NCBI GenBank assembly: GCA_964392175.1
Contig: CAYMOJ010000009.1
Location: forward strand, 1 to 56,583
Reading direction: 5' to 3'
DNA length: 56,583 bases
Origin: Firm-04 sp964392175
Lineage (GTDB): Bacteria; Bacillota; Clostridia; Oscillospirales; Ruminococcaceae
Position numbers and translations under genes: made by a program. Shown here one piece after another: positions 8,567 through 16,726 of this stretch; within the stretch, counting starts at the first letter, position 1, and the number at the start of each line of letters is the position of its first letter. The notes under the pieces were generated by a model. It did not search any database. It saw only the letters and a list, made by a program, of their open reading frames with translations, and was not told where the DNA came from.

Positions 8567-10669
8567 ATGAAAAACGCGGACAAACGTGCAGGCGTTCTGA
8601 CGGTTGCAATCGCAGCCATGACGCTTGCAATTGGCGCACAGGCAATGGTTTCCTCGGCAGCGACAGTCAGCTTACCGGGTGATGCCAACGCAGATGCTAC
8701 ATTCGGCGTGGCAGATGCCGTACTGTTCAGCAAGTATCTCGGTAATGCAGATACCCTCAGCGCACAAGGCGCAGCAAACAGCGATATGAACGGCGATTCT
8801 GTTCTGAATGCCGTTGACCTCACTTTGATGAAGCGTCAGTTGCTAAATGCTACGCCTGTTGATCCAAACGGCGACCATGTGGTTACGGCGATCACATACA
8901 GTGAAAACAGCGTGACCCTCAAAAATGCAAGTGGCGAAGTGGTCAGTGCCGCTGATGCAACAAATGTCACCGTTAGCAACAACACCATGGTAACCATCAC
9001 TACCCCAGGCGAATATGATGTGGACGGCACTTGTTCCAATGGTCAGTTGCAAATTAACTGCGATAAGACCACCTATGTGGACGGACAGGTCACCTGTAAT
9101 CTGCAAGGGCTAACGCTCTCCAACAGCAGTGATTCCCCCATTTATGTTGCTGCTATTGACGATGAGTTCGTCTTAACTGTGAAAAAAGGCTACACAAACA
9201 CCATTTCTGACGGTACAAGCTACACCAATGCCGATGAAGGCGTCGGCGCAATTTATTCTCGTGATGACATGAAGATCAAGGGAAAGGGTGTACTGATCGT
9301 CAACGGTAATTGTGAGGACGGTATCGTATGTAAGAACGATTTGAAAATTTGGAACGGTGATATTCAGGTCACTGCGGTAGATGATGGCATCCGTGGCAAG
9401 GATTCTGTGCGCATTGGCGATCCCGATAGTCTTGATTACTCCGCTCTGAGTGTATCCGTAAAATCCACTGCCGGCGATGGCATTAAGTCAACCAGCACAG
9501 AAGAAGGCGATGGTTTTGTACGGATCAACGGTGGAACGGTCACGATTGATGCAATGTATGACGGTATCAAAGGCGAACAGGCAGTGGAAATCAATGGCGG
9601 CGATATCAATATCCTGACATATCAGGTCGGCAGCAACTATTCGGGTTCAGGCTCCAGCTCCGGAAACAACGGTGGCATGGGCGGCTGGGGTGGCCCAAGT
9701 GAAGGTAATAATAACTCCACCACTGAAAGTGCAAAGGGCATCAAGGCAGTCGGCTTGTACGATGAAAGTGGCGAAACTTATCAGAGCGGTGGCGATATTA
9801 CCATTACCGGTGGCACGATTACAGTCGATTCCGCAGACGATTGCATCCACTGCGCAGGCACAATTTCCGTCACCGGTGGACATTTGACCTTGTCAACAGC
9901 AGATGATGGATTGCATAGCGACACAGACCTGTATATCGGCACACAGGGTTCATCCAGCTATGATGATGTAGTGATTGATATTCTGAAAAGCTACGAGGGC
10001 GTAGAAGCAATGAATATCTACCAGTACAGTGGCTCTGTCATGGTTACATCCAGCGATGACGGCTATAACGCAGCCGGTGGTACAGACAGTTCCGGCTCAT
10101 TCAACCCAGGCGGATGGGGTCAAGGCGGCATGGGTGGATCCAGTTCCGGTTCTTATACGCTGAATATTTATGGCGGTTACGTTTATATTAACGCTGCGGG
10201 CGATGGACTGGATTCCAATGGAACACTTTCCGTCAGTGGTGGATATGTCTTTGTATCTCAAACAGGTGGAGGCAATTCCCCAATTGACTGCGATACTACA
10301 TGGACATACAGCGGCGGTGTTGTGATCGCCGGCGGATCAAGCGATATGTTCAGTGAGTCCATTCCAGGTAGCTATCAATTCGTAAATTCCTCGAATGCCG
10401 GCATCAGCGCAGGTGAAACGATCACCTTCGCCAATAGCAACGGAACTGTCCTTGGAACAATGACCTTTGCAAATAGTGCTTCTGCTATCGTAATATGCGC
10501 TCCGGAAAGCGGAACCGCATATAAAGGTGGCACAGTCAGCGGCGCAACATACTTTGAAACAACTACTGCAAGCGGTGGAAGCAATATGAAGGCTGGTTAT
10601 GGTGGAACAATTTCCGGCGGTTCAGCATTATCATCTTCCAGTAGTGGCAGCAATCCTTGGGGTTGGTAA
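8567..10669 (+). CDS. Secreted dockerin protein with Cthe_2159-like beta-helix
   Basis: A 700-residue protein with a signal peptide (about 1-32) and an N-terminal type I dockerin (about 38-93): two Ca-binding repeats, GDANADATFGVADAV and SDMNGDSVLNAVDLT, each followed by a helix. The rest (about 110-690) repeats short beta strands such as GGTVTI, GDITI, ADDCIHC and ADDGLHS, as in the DUF4353/Cthe_2159 family (PF14262), whose Clostridium thermocellum member is a cellulose- and pectin-binding right-handed beta-helix. Two Gly/Ser/Asn-rich loops with Trp (about 360-390 and 505-525) interrupt it, and it ends in a Ser-rich tail with Trp-Gly-Trp. The probable role is binding a plant or host polysaccharide while docked to a cohesin. 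An N-terminal dockerin is less common than a C-terminal one. Confidence 0.9.
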   Translation: MKNADKRAGVLTVAIAAMTLAIGAQAMVSSAATVSLPGDANADATFGVADAVLFSKYLGNADTLSAQGAANSDMNGDSVLNAVDLTLMKRQLLNATPVDPNGDHVVTAITYSENSVTLKNASGEVVSAADATNVTVSNNTMVTITTPGEYDVDGTCSNGQLQINCDKTTYVDGQVTCNLQGLTLSNSSDSPIYVAAIDDEFVLTVKKGYTNTISDGTSYTNADEGVGAIYSRDDMKIKGKGVLIVNGNCEDGIVCKNDLKIWNGDIQVTAVDDGIRGKDSVRIGDPDSLDYSALSVSVKSTAGDGIKSTSTEEGDGFVRINGGTVTIDAMYDGIKGEQAVEINGGDINILTYQVGSNYSGSGSSSGNNGGMGGWGGPSEGNNNSTTESAKGIKAVGLYDESGETYQSGGDITITGGTITVDSADDCIHCAGTISVTGGHLTLSTADDGLHSDTDLYIGTQGSSSYDDVVIDILKSYEGVEAMNIYQYSGSVMVTSSDDGYNAAGGTDSSGSFNPGGWGQGGMGGSSSGSYTLNIYGGYVYINAAGDGLDSNGTLSVSGGYVFVSQTGGGNSPIDCDTTWTYSGGVVIAGGSSDMFSESIPGSYQFVNSSNAGISAGETITFANSNGTVLGTMTFANSASAIVICAPESGTAYKGGTVSGATYFETTTASGGSNMKAGYGGTISGGSALSSSSSGSNPWGW

Positions 10670-10704
10670 TCCGTATCACTTAAACACCCTCTCCATATAA
10701 CAGG

Positions 10705-10736
10705 CGCGCGGTTTGAAAGACCGCGCGTCCGTTTTT
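10705..10736 (+). terminator. Terminator after the dockerin beta-helix gene
   Basis: An 8-bp GC-rich stem (10705-10712 with 10720-10727) with a 7-nt loop, then CCGTTTTT. Confidence 0.85.
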
Positions 10737-10777
10737 ACATAACTTCGCACAATGTGTGCGAAAACATCACAAATGCG

Positions 10778-10815
10778 AAAAGTCTCCTCTGCATAGCACA
10801 GAGGAGACTTTTTGT
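10778..10815. terminator. Bidirectional terminator between convergent genes
   Basis: A 14-bp stem (AAAAGTCTCCTCTG and its complement) with a 7-nt loop and A/T runs on both sides. It serves the Thr-rich lipoprotein gene on the minus strand and may catch read-through from the plus strand. Confidence 0.88.
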
Positions 10816-10830
10816 ACACATAGTTGTTGA

Positions 10831-11697
10831 TTACTCAGCAGCAACGGTCGTCTCGGCAGAAGCTTCCGCTTCGCCTGCAAGATTTGCAGCAGCATCATAA
10901 ATGATGGGCATGGACTTGCCATCCTTATCATAAATGGTGATATTATCAATGTAGAAGTCAACCTGATTCAGCTGACCCCAACGCATGATAACCAGAGTTG
11001 CACCTTCGAAATTATCAGCATAGCCGTTCACAGCCAACAAAGCCGGAACCTTTGCGTCAACACGCCAGGTTTGCTCCTCATTCTCCCAATCATTCAAGCT
11101 GAACTCGTAGTGAGTTGCCCAAGTATTCTGGGTCGTAATGCCATCAGCATCAACAACCTTCTCATCAGCAATGTTACCTGCGATCGCACCCAAGAAGTTA
11201 CCTACAACCTTGGCTTCAGAGCCGTCATCATTGACCCATACGCCTTCAGCCTTACAGGTAAAGTCGATAGAAATCTGACCGATCTTACCGGTGTTCTCTG
11301 CGCCAATCAGCTCTGCAAGGTTAAACACGATCTTCGGTACCTTATAGTTGCCGTCCTCGTTCTTGCTCAAAACCTGCACGCGCAGTTTCTTATCGCCATC
11401 GATCTCCTCAATAGAGAGTTCACACTCAGCCTCATCATTGGTATAGTTGCTCTCAGCCATGCAGTGACCGGTGTAGAGCGATGCGGTATCAAAGGTAATC
11501 GCGTTGGGATCGACCTCAAGTTTTGCAGGTGCAGTCGTTGTGGTCGTGGTCGTAGTGGTTGATGTGGTGGTGGTAGAGGTTGTTGTGCTGGTAGTAGTCG
11601 ACTCAGAGCTTTCTTTACCGCCTTCATCGCCACAAGCTGTGAAGCCGCACATCAGGGTCAACGCAGAAAGCAGAGCCAATGTCTTCTTGATTTTCAT
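10831..11697 (-). CDS. Thr-rich lipoprotein, possible carbohydrate-binding domain
   Basis: A 288-residue protein that I start at the ATG at 11695-11697, behind AAGGAGGAC. A lipobox (CGFTAC, Cys about 21) is followed by a long Thr/Ser tract (about 32-57), a linker as in surface glycoproteins, and a beta-rich domain (about 60-270) with several Trp residues and the ending VDFYIDNITIYDKDG. That ending matches TVDNITLLGADG of the next gene, so the two share a domain type, which I read as a jelly-roll carbohydrate-binding-like module of the kind often seen in Ruminococcus secreted proteins. No catalytic motif is visible. It is second of a two-gene unit, behind a partial terminator. The exported, anchored state is well supported; ligand binding is inference. 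Confidence 0.8.
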   Translation of the reverse strand: MKIKKTLALLSALTLMCGFTACGDEGGKESSESTTTSTTTSTTTTSTTTTTTTTTAPAKLEVDPNAITFDTASLYTGHCMAESNYTNDEAECELSIEEIDGDKKLRVQVLSKNEDGNYKVPKIVFNLAELIGAENTGKIGQISIDFTCKAEGVWVNDDGSEAKVVGNFLGAIAGNIADEKVVDADGITTQNTWATHYEFSLNDWENEEQTWRVDAKVPALLAVNGYADNFEGATLVIMRWGQLNQVDFYIDNITIYDKDGKSMPIIYDAAANLAGEAEASAETTVAAE

Positions 11698-11719
11698 TGG
11701 AATGTCCTCCTTATGTTTC

Positions 11720-11752
11720 AAAAAGAATGCCCTCTGCAAGTGAGAGGGCATA
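11720..11752 (-). terminator. Intra-operon terminator or attenuating hairpin
   Basis: On the minus strand a 9-bp stem (complement of 743-751 with 727-735 of 11 kb) and 7-nt loop are followed by TTCTTTTTG. It lies between the two related secreted-protein genes and may lower expression of the second. Confidence 0.7.
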
Positions 11753-11781
11753 CCTTGTCAATACAATTGCAAGAGACGAAA

Positions 11782-12399
11782 TCAGTCCTTCTTGCGAGCA
11801 ACATATGCAGCTGCGCCTGCAACTGCCAGACCAGCAACTGCCAGAGCGATACCTGCATCACCGGTGTTAGAACCAGATGCTGCGGTAGTCGTAGTGGTGG
11901 TGGTAGCATCACCATCATCAGAAGTAGGAGCATCAGTGGTAGCAGCACCCAGAGCCTTGCCGTCAGCACCCAACAGAGTGATGTTATCAACAGTCACTTC
12001 GCCACCCCACCAGTTCTGAATCCAGATCTGGCAGTAGGTATCGGAAGCAGCAAAGATTGCATCCGTTGCGGTGTAGGTGAAATCGCCATTGTCATCGATA
12101 GAAATGGTCTTGCTTGCATCAGCATTGCCCCACTCAATGGACTTCCAGCCAGTGGAATCAGAGTTAAAGCCAAAGCCACCGCCGCAGCCTTCAGACCAAT
12201 CGCTAACGGTCATCTCAACCTTCACGCCATACACAGCAGTAACATCTGCGCCCTCTTCAAGCAGATCATAGACGTAGAACTTCTTACCGTCATCGCCAGT
12301 AGCATTACCATTGGTAACCTCAGCAGAAGCGGTAATTGCCATTGCGGACACAGCGATTGCGCAAGCAGAAACACTTGCCAAGAAAGTCTTCAGTTTCAT
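11782..12399 (-). CDS. Secreted beta-rich protein with C-terminal membrane anchor
   Basis: A 205-residue protein: signal peptide (about 1-27, ending ITASAE), a beta-rich domain (about 30-150) with aromatic-rich strands (WIQNWWGG) and the DNITLLGADG ending, a Thr-rich linker (about 152-170), then NTGD and a hydrophobic helix with a basic tail RKKD. The tail looks like a sortase-style sorting signal, but no LPXTG is present; it may act as a plain membrane anchor. I start at the second ATG (12397-12399), nine bases after GGAGG, because the first ATG touches that ribosome site. The domain is probably a carbohydrate-binding-like module related to the next gene. It is the first gene of its unit. 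Confidence 0.8.
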   Translation of the reverse strand: MKLKTFLASVSACAIAVSAMAITASAEVTNGNATGDDGKKFYVYDLLEEGADVTAVYGVKVEMTVSDWSEGCGGGFGFNSDSTGWKSIEWGNADASKTISIDDNGDFTYTATDAIFAASDTYCQIWIQNWWGGEVTVDNITLLGADGKALGAATTDAPTSDDGDATTTTTTTAASGSNTGDAGIALAVAGLAVAGAAAYVARKKD

Positions 12400-12456
12400 A
12401 GTATTCATCCTCCATAGTCACGTGCCCACAAAGCAGGACACTCAATTTATGCCCTT

Positions 12457-12465
12457 ATTATATCA
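12457..12465 (-). promoter_or_regulatory. Extended -10 promoter for the secreted protein pair
   Basis: Minus-strand TGATATAAT (TATAAT is the complement of 12457-12462). The -35 region is a T-rich tract without a clear hexamer. It lies about 60 bases before the start codon. Confidence 0.65.
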
Positions 12466-12560
12466 TAATTCGCAAAAAAAAGCTACTAGCATTGCGCACA
12501 AAGATTCGTCATTTTTTCTCGTCGTTTTTATGTTATTTCACAAATTTCAATCGATTTTCG

Positions 12561-15500
12561 TTAATTTTCCTGCAACTTTGTCGTATTTTTGGCAAGAATC
12601 GCCAAAGCCTCCTTCATCAATGAGATGGCACGCTCGCCATTTTGTAAGCGCACCGCAATAAAATACGGCACTTCGTGATCATTAAAAGCAATGCGGTCAT
12701 AGTATTGCTGCATCATAGCAGAAAGCTGTGGTGCTGTAGGCGATGGCATATAGAAAAACAATGCCCCACGCTTCTGCGATATTTCTCGAATGCCAAGCTG
12801 CCCTGCCGTATTGCGCAGTAGTGCCGCATCCAGTAGCCCCATCATGGATTTGGGCGGTTCGCCAAAGCGGTCGATCAGCTCATCCACCATATCCATTTTA
12901 TCTGCTTCATTCTGAATCAGTGCAACTCTACGGTAGATCTCAAGTCGCGAAGTCATACTCTCAATGTAATTCTCGGGAATATGGGCCTCCATCTGGATAT
13001 CTATTGAACAAACAGGGGGCGTAGGCGGCACTTCGCCCTTCTCCTCCGCAATGGCTTCGTTGAGCATCCGCATATACATTTCATAGCCCACTTGCTCCAT
13101 CTGCCCATGCTGCTGACCGCCCAGAATACTGCCTGCGCCACGTAGCTCCAGATCGCGCATGGCAATGCGAAACCCGCTGCCGAACTGTGTGAATTCACGA
13201 ATCGCTTCCAAACGCTTTTCGGCGATCTCATTGAGCGATTTATTCTTCTCAAAAGTAAAATACGCATACGCCCTACGATTACTTCTGCCCACTCTGCCAC
13301 GCAACTGGTATAGCTGCGAAAGCCCAAAGCGATCCGCATTTTCCAAAATCAGCGTATTGGCATTGGGCACATCCACGCCCGTTTCTATGATCGTGGTACA
13401 AACCAATATGTCGATCTCATGTTCCATCAGCTGCCGCCAGATCTCGCTGATCTCCTGCTCATTCATCTTGCCGTGGGCATAGGCGATACGTGCATCGGGA
13501 ATCATCTCTTGTAGTTTTGCAGCACATCGTGCAATGGATTCCACACGGTTATGCAGATAGTATACCTGCCCGCCGCGCTTCAGCTCACGCTGTATTGCCT
13601 GTGTGACGATGCCTTCGCTGTATTCCACCACATAGCTCTGCACGGGATAACGATCCTGCGGTGGTTCTTCCAGTACGCTCATATCGCGGATACCTGAAAG
13701 TGCCATATTCAGTGTGCGGGGAATGGGCGTTGCAGAGAGTGTCAGCATATCAATGCCGTGAAATGCCTCCTTAAAGCGCTCCTTATGCGCCACGCCAAAC
13801 CGCTGTTCTTCATCGATAATTGCAAGACCAAGTGCCGCAAATTTGACATCCTTTTGCACCAACCGATGCGTGCCAATGACAATATCCACCTGACCGCTTG
13901 CAAGCTTTTTCAGCGTCTCACTCTGCTGCTTTTTGGTGCGAAATCGGGAGAGCAGTTCAATGTTCAACGGGATGTTTTCAAATCGGCGCAGTGCCGTGGT
14001 ATAATGCTGATACGCAAGCACGGTGGTCGGAGCTAAAATTGCGCATTGCTTTCCCGAAAGCACGCATTTCAATGCCGCACGAAATGCAACTTCTGTTTTG
14101 CCAAATCCCACATCGCCGCACAGCAAACGATCCATGGGGCGTTCACGCTCCATATCACGCTTGATCTCGGCGATACTGCGCAACTGATCATCCGTTTCCG
14201 CATAAGGAAAGCGCTCTTCAAACTCCCGCTGCAAGGTATCATCGGGATCAAAGCGGAAGCCCTGTGCCTTTTCTCTCGCCGCATACAGCTTGATGAGCTG
14301 CGCCGCCATATCCTTGACTGCCTTTTTGACATTGTTCCGTGTTTTCTGCCATTCCGATGAACTCAGCTTATTCAGCTTGATGGTGCTATCATCCTTGCCA
14401 CCTATATAGCGCGATACCTGATCCAGCTGCGTGACAGGCACATATAAGCTATCCGTGCCCGCATACTGGATGGCGATATAATCCTTGGTGATACCTTCCA
14501 TTTCCAGCTTTTCGATGCCAATAAAACGCCCAATGCCGTGGCTTGCATGCACCACAAGATCGCCCTCGGCAATCTCCGAAAGGGCGCGAATTTCCTGTCC
14601 TTTTTTGAAGCGGCGTTTACGCAGCACCGTACTCTGTGCCTTGGTCTGCGCAATACAAGCAGCTTTCGCCATGGGATATGAGAAGCCACCGGAAAGACCA
14701 CCGGCACAAAGCAGTACCTTTCCTGCCTGTGGCACAGAGTCTGCGTTGGCAATCTCGCAGGGAATATTACTTTTGCGCAGGTCATCCATCAAGATCGGCA
14801 ATGTTTTTTCGGTTCCGCCGCAAACCATCACTGCGTAGTTCTGTGCAAGCAATTCCTGCAAGTCCTCTGTCAAAATACGAGTGCTGCCACCCCAAGGCGC
14901 ATTTTGCAGTGTTTCCTCGCTGAGCAGCTTTTGATATCGGAACAAACTCGCGCCACTGAAAAAGGTACTCATACAAACCAATCCCGTGGTTTCTGCGAGG
15001 GTGTTGAATGCCGCTGGTTCCAAAATGCACTCGCTGAGTTTGCGGCAGAGGACGCCATTTTCCAGCAATAGGCGCACGTCCTCATGCACGCGCTGGTGTA
15101 CACCACGCATGGTTTCTAAAACGGTAGATGCCTCGCAAAGTACCGTAATCTCATGGCAATAATCGAACAGCGTTGCGGGGGAAGCATACAACAACGGAAA
15201 ATACTTTTCAATGTGCGGAATCCGCACGCCGTTTTGCAGCTTTTCGGCATCGGAAAGCAGATTTTCTTTTACGATTGCAGCTTGTTTGCCACGCAATGTT
15301 ACAGAAAGTTCTCTGATTTTTTCGGCAAGCTGTGGCAGATCTCCAATTGCTTCTACCGCAGGCGCAATGGAAACAGCATCCATAGCATCGGTACGACGTT
15401 GGCTTTCCGGCTCAAAATAGGCAATGCTATCGATCTCATCTCCCCAGAATTCAATACGCACAGGCATCTCGGATTGCACAGGATACACATCGAAAATATC

Positions 15501-16028
15501 ACCGCGCACCGAAAACTGACAAGGAGCATCAAGTTGGTCGCAACGTGCGTAGCCCATGTCAACCAGTGCAGCGATCAAATCTTCGTGGCTGTATTCACTA
15601 CCACTTTGCAGTGTAACGGTAGATGATTGCAGCACATCGGGCGGCATTGTATACTGCAAAGCCGCCTCAGCAGATGCCACCAACACGCGACAATCGCCGT
15701 TTGTCACCGCAGAAAGTGCCGCAATGCGAAGCTGTTCATATTCGCGGGAAATACCTGTCATTTCGGTAAAATTCAGCTCCTTGGCAGGATACGGCATTGC
15801 AATTTTGCAGCCTGCCATAAAGTTGATATCCTCGCACAGCAAACGGGCCGCCGCCTCATCATTGACCACAGCCAAAATGGGCGCATCCTGCGAAAGTGTC
15901 AGCAGAATCTGCGCCCTGTGAATATGCGCCGCGCCCGAAAAGGCGATTGGCGAAATGTGTTTTTGCAAGCATCGCCGCAACTCCTGCACAGAGCGCAGCG
16001 ATGCACAAACTTCAGTAAAAAAACGCAT
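12561..16028 (-). CDS. mfd: Transcription-repair coupling factor Mfd
   Basis: A 1155-residue protein of normal Mfd length. It displaces RNA polymerase stalled at DNA damage and recruits UvrA. Visible parts: the UvrB-like N-terminal modules (about 1-350), the RNA-polymerase-interacting domain with VHASHGIGRFIGIEKLEM (about 500), the SF2 translocase with Walker A GDVGFGKTEVA (about 640) and DEEQRFGV (about 740), the helicase motif QLRGRVGRSNRRAYAY (about 925), and the C-terminal D7 domain. It starts at an ATG after TGAGGAAATC, 41 bases behind pth. The order glmU-pth-mfd is conserved in Firmicutes. Confidence 0.98.
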   Translation of the reverse strand: MRFFTEVCASLRSVQELRRCLQKHISPIAFSGAAHIHRAQILLTLSQDAPILAVVNDEAAARLLCEDINFMAGCKIAMPYPAKELNFTEMTGISREYEQLRIAALSAVTNGDCRVLVASAEAALQYTMPPDVLQSSTVTLQSGSEYSHEDLIAALVDMGYARCDQLDAPCQFSVRGDIFDVYPVQSEMPVRIEFWGDEIDSIAYFEPESQRRTDAMDAVSIAPAVEAIGDLPQLAEKIRELSVTLRGKQAAIVKENLLSDAEKLQNGVRIPHIEKYFPLLYASPATLFDYCHEITVLCEASTVLETMRGVHQRVHEDVRLLLENGVLCRKLSECILEPAAFNTLAETTGLVCMSTFFSGASLFRYQKLLSEETLQNAPWGGSTRILTEDLQELLAQNYAVMVCGGTEKTLPILMDDLRKSNIPCEIANADSVPQAGKVLLCAGGLSGGFSYPMAKAACIAQTKAQSTVLRKRRFKKGQEIRALSEIAEGDLVVHASHGIGRFIGIEKLEMEGITKDYIAIQYAGTDSLYVPVTQLDQVSRYIGGKDDSTIKLNKLSSSEWQKTRNNVKKAVKDMAAQLIKLYAAREKAQGFRFDPDDTLQREFEERFPYAETDDQLRSIAEIKRDMERERPMDRLLCGDVGFGKTEVAFRAALKCVLSGKQCAILAPTTVLAYQHYTTALRRFENIPLNIELLSRFRTKKQQSETLKKLASGQVDIVIGTHRLVQKDVKFAALGLAIIDEEQRFGVAHKERFKEAFHGIDMLTLSATPIPRTLNMALSGIRDMSVLEEPPQDRYPVQSYVVEYSEGIVTQAIQRELKRGGQVYYLHNRVESIARCAAKLQEMIPDARIAYAHGKMNEQEISEIWRQLMEHEIDILVCTTIIETGVDVPNANTLILENADRFGLSQLYQLRGRVGRSNRRAYAYFTFEKNKSLNEIAEKRLEAIREFTQFGSGFRIAMRDLELRGAGSILGGQQHGQMEQVGYEMYMRMLNEAIAEEKGEVPPTPPVCSIDIQMEAHIPENYIESMTSRLEIYRRVALIQNEADKMDMVDELIDRFGEPPKSMMGLLDAALLRNTAGQLGIREISQKRGALFFYMPSPTAPQLSAMMQQYYDRIAFNDHEVPYFIAVRLQNGERAISLMKEALAILAKNTTKLQEN

Positions 16029-16069
16029 GATTTCCTCAGTCTTTCTGTCTCAAAGAGGGGTGAACCCGC

Positions 16070-16726
16070 TCAAGGCTGCGGCACCGCAGCAGGTGGAGTG
16101 CCATTGTAACGGCTCATCGCCAGATCTGCCTTGCCCTGTAAGATCAACGGTATGGCTTCTTTCACGCGCTCCGCAGATGCAGCCAGCACGGCAAGTTCTT
16201 CACGGCTGAACGCCGACAATACCCAATCCGCAAGAGGATATTCCGGGTGTGGCTTGCTGCCAATACCGATGCGGATACGCGGAAAGCTATCGGCACCGCT
16301 AAGATAGATGATATTCTTCATGCCATTATGACCGCCATCACTCCCCTTTTTGCGGATACGCAAGCCACCCACCGGCAATGTGATATCATCATACAAAATC
16401 AATGTATGTGCCGCATCCAGATGATAAAACTGCATTGCCTCTTGCACCGCCTGCCCGCTGAGATTCATAAAGGTTTCAGGCTTCATCAACAAGCAGCGAA
16501 TGCCCTCGCATTCCATGTCGGCACATACTGCATGGAATTGATGCTTTCTCCATTGTGCACCGTATTTTGCAGCAAACGCATCAATTGTAATGAAGCCTGC
16601 ATTGTGCCGCGTATTGGCATATTGCGCACCGGGATTTCCCAGCCCCGCAATGATCCACTGAGGAGGCCCTGTCGGTACAGGATGGGTGGACTCTATCTGT
16701 TTAAACAAATCGAAAATACTGCTCAT
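16070..16726 (-). CDS. pth: Peptidyl-tRNA hydrolase
   Basis: A 218-residue enzyme that frees tRNA from peptidyl-tRNA dropped by ribosomes. The core begins at about residue 24 (WIIAGLGNPG), with the catalytic His in NTRHNAGF, PETFMNLSG, and the substrate-binding DDITLPVGGLRIRKKGSDGGHNG. It carries about 23 extra residues at the N-terminus (MSSIFDLFKQIES), which I believe recur in related Clostridia. Its ATG overlaps the stop of glmU by four bases (ATGA). Confidence 0.97.
   Translation of the reverse strand: MSSIFDLFKQIESTHPVPTGPPQWIIAGLGNPGAQYANTRHNAGFITIDAFAAKYGAQWRKHQFHAVCADMECEGIRCLLMKPETFMNLSGQAVQEAMQFYHLDAAHTLILYDDITLPVGGLRIRKKGSDGGHNGMKNIIYLSGADSFPRIRIGIGSKPHPEYPLADWVLSAFSREELAVLAASAERVKEAIPLILQGKADLAMSRYNGTPPAAVPQP

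Noticed and set aside
11504..11743. Val-rich plus-strand frame opposite the Thr tract of the 10.8 kb lipoprotein
   Set aside because: The Val run is only the complement of the Thr codon repeat.
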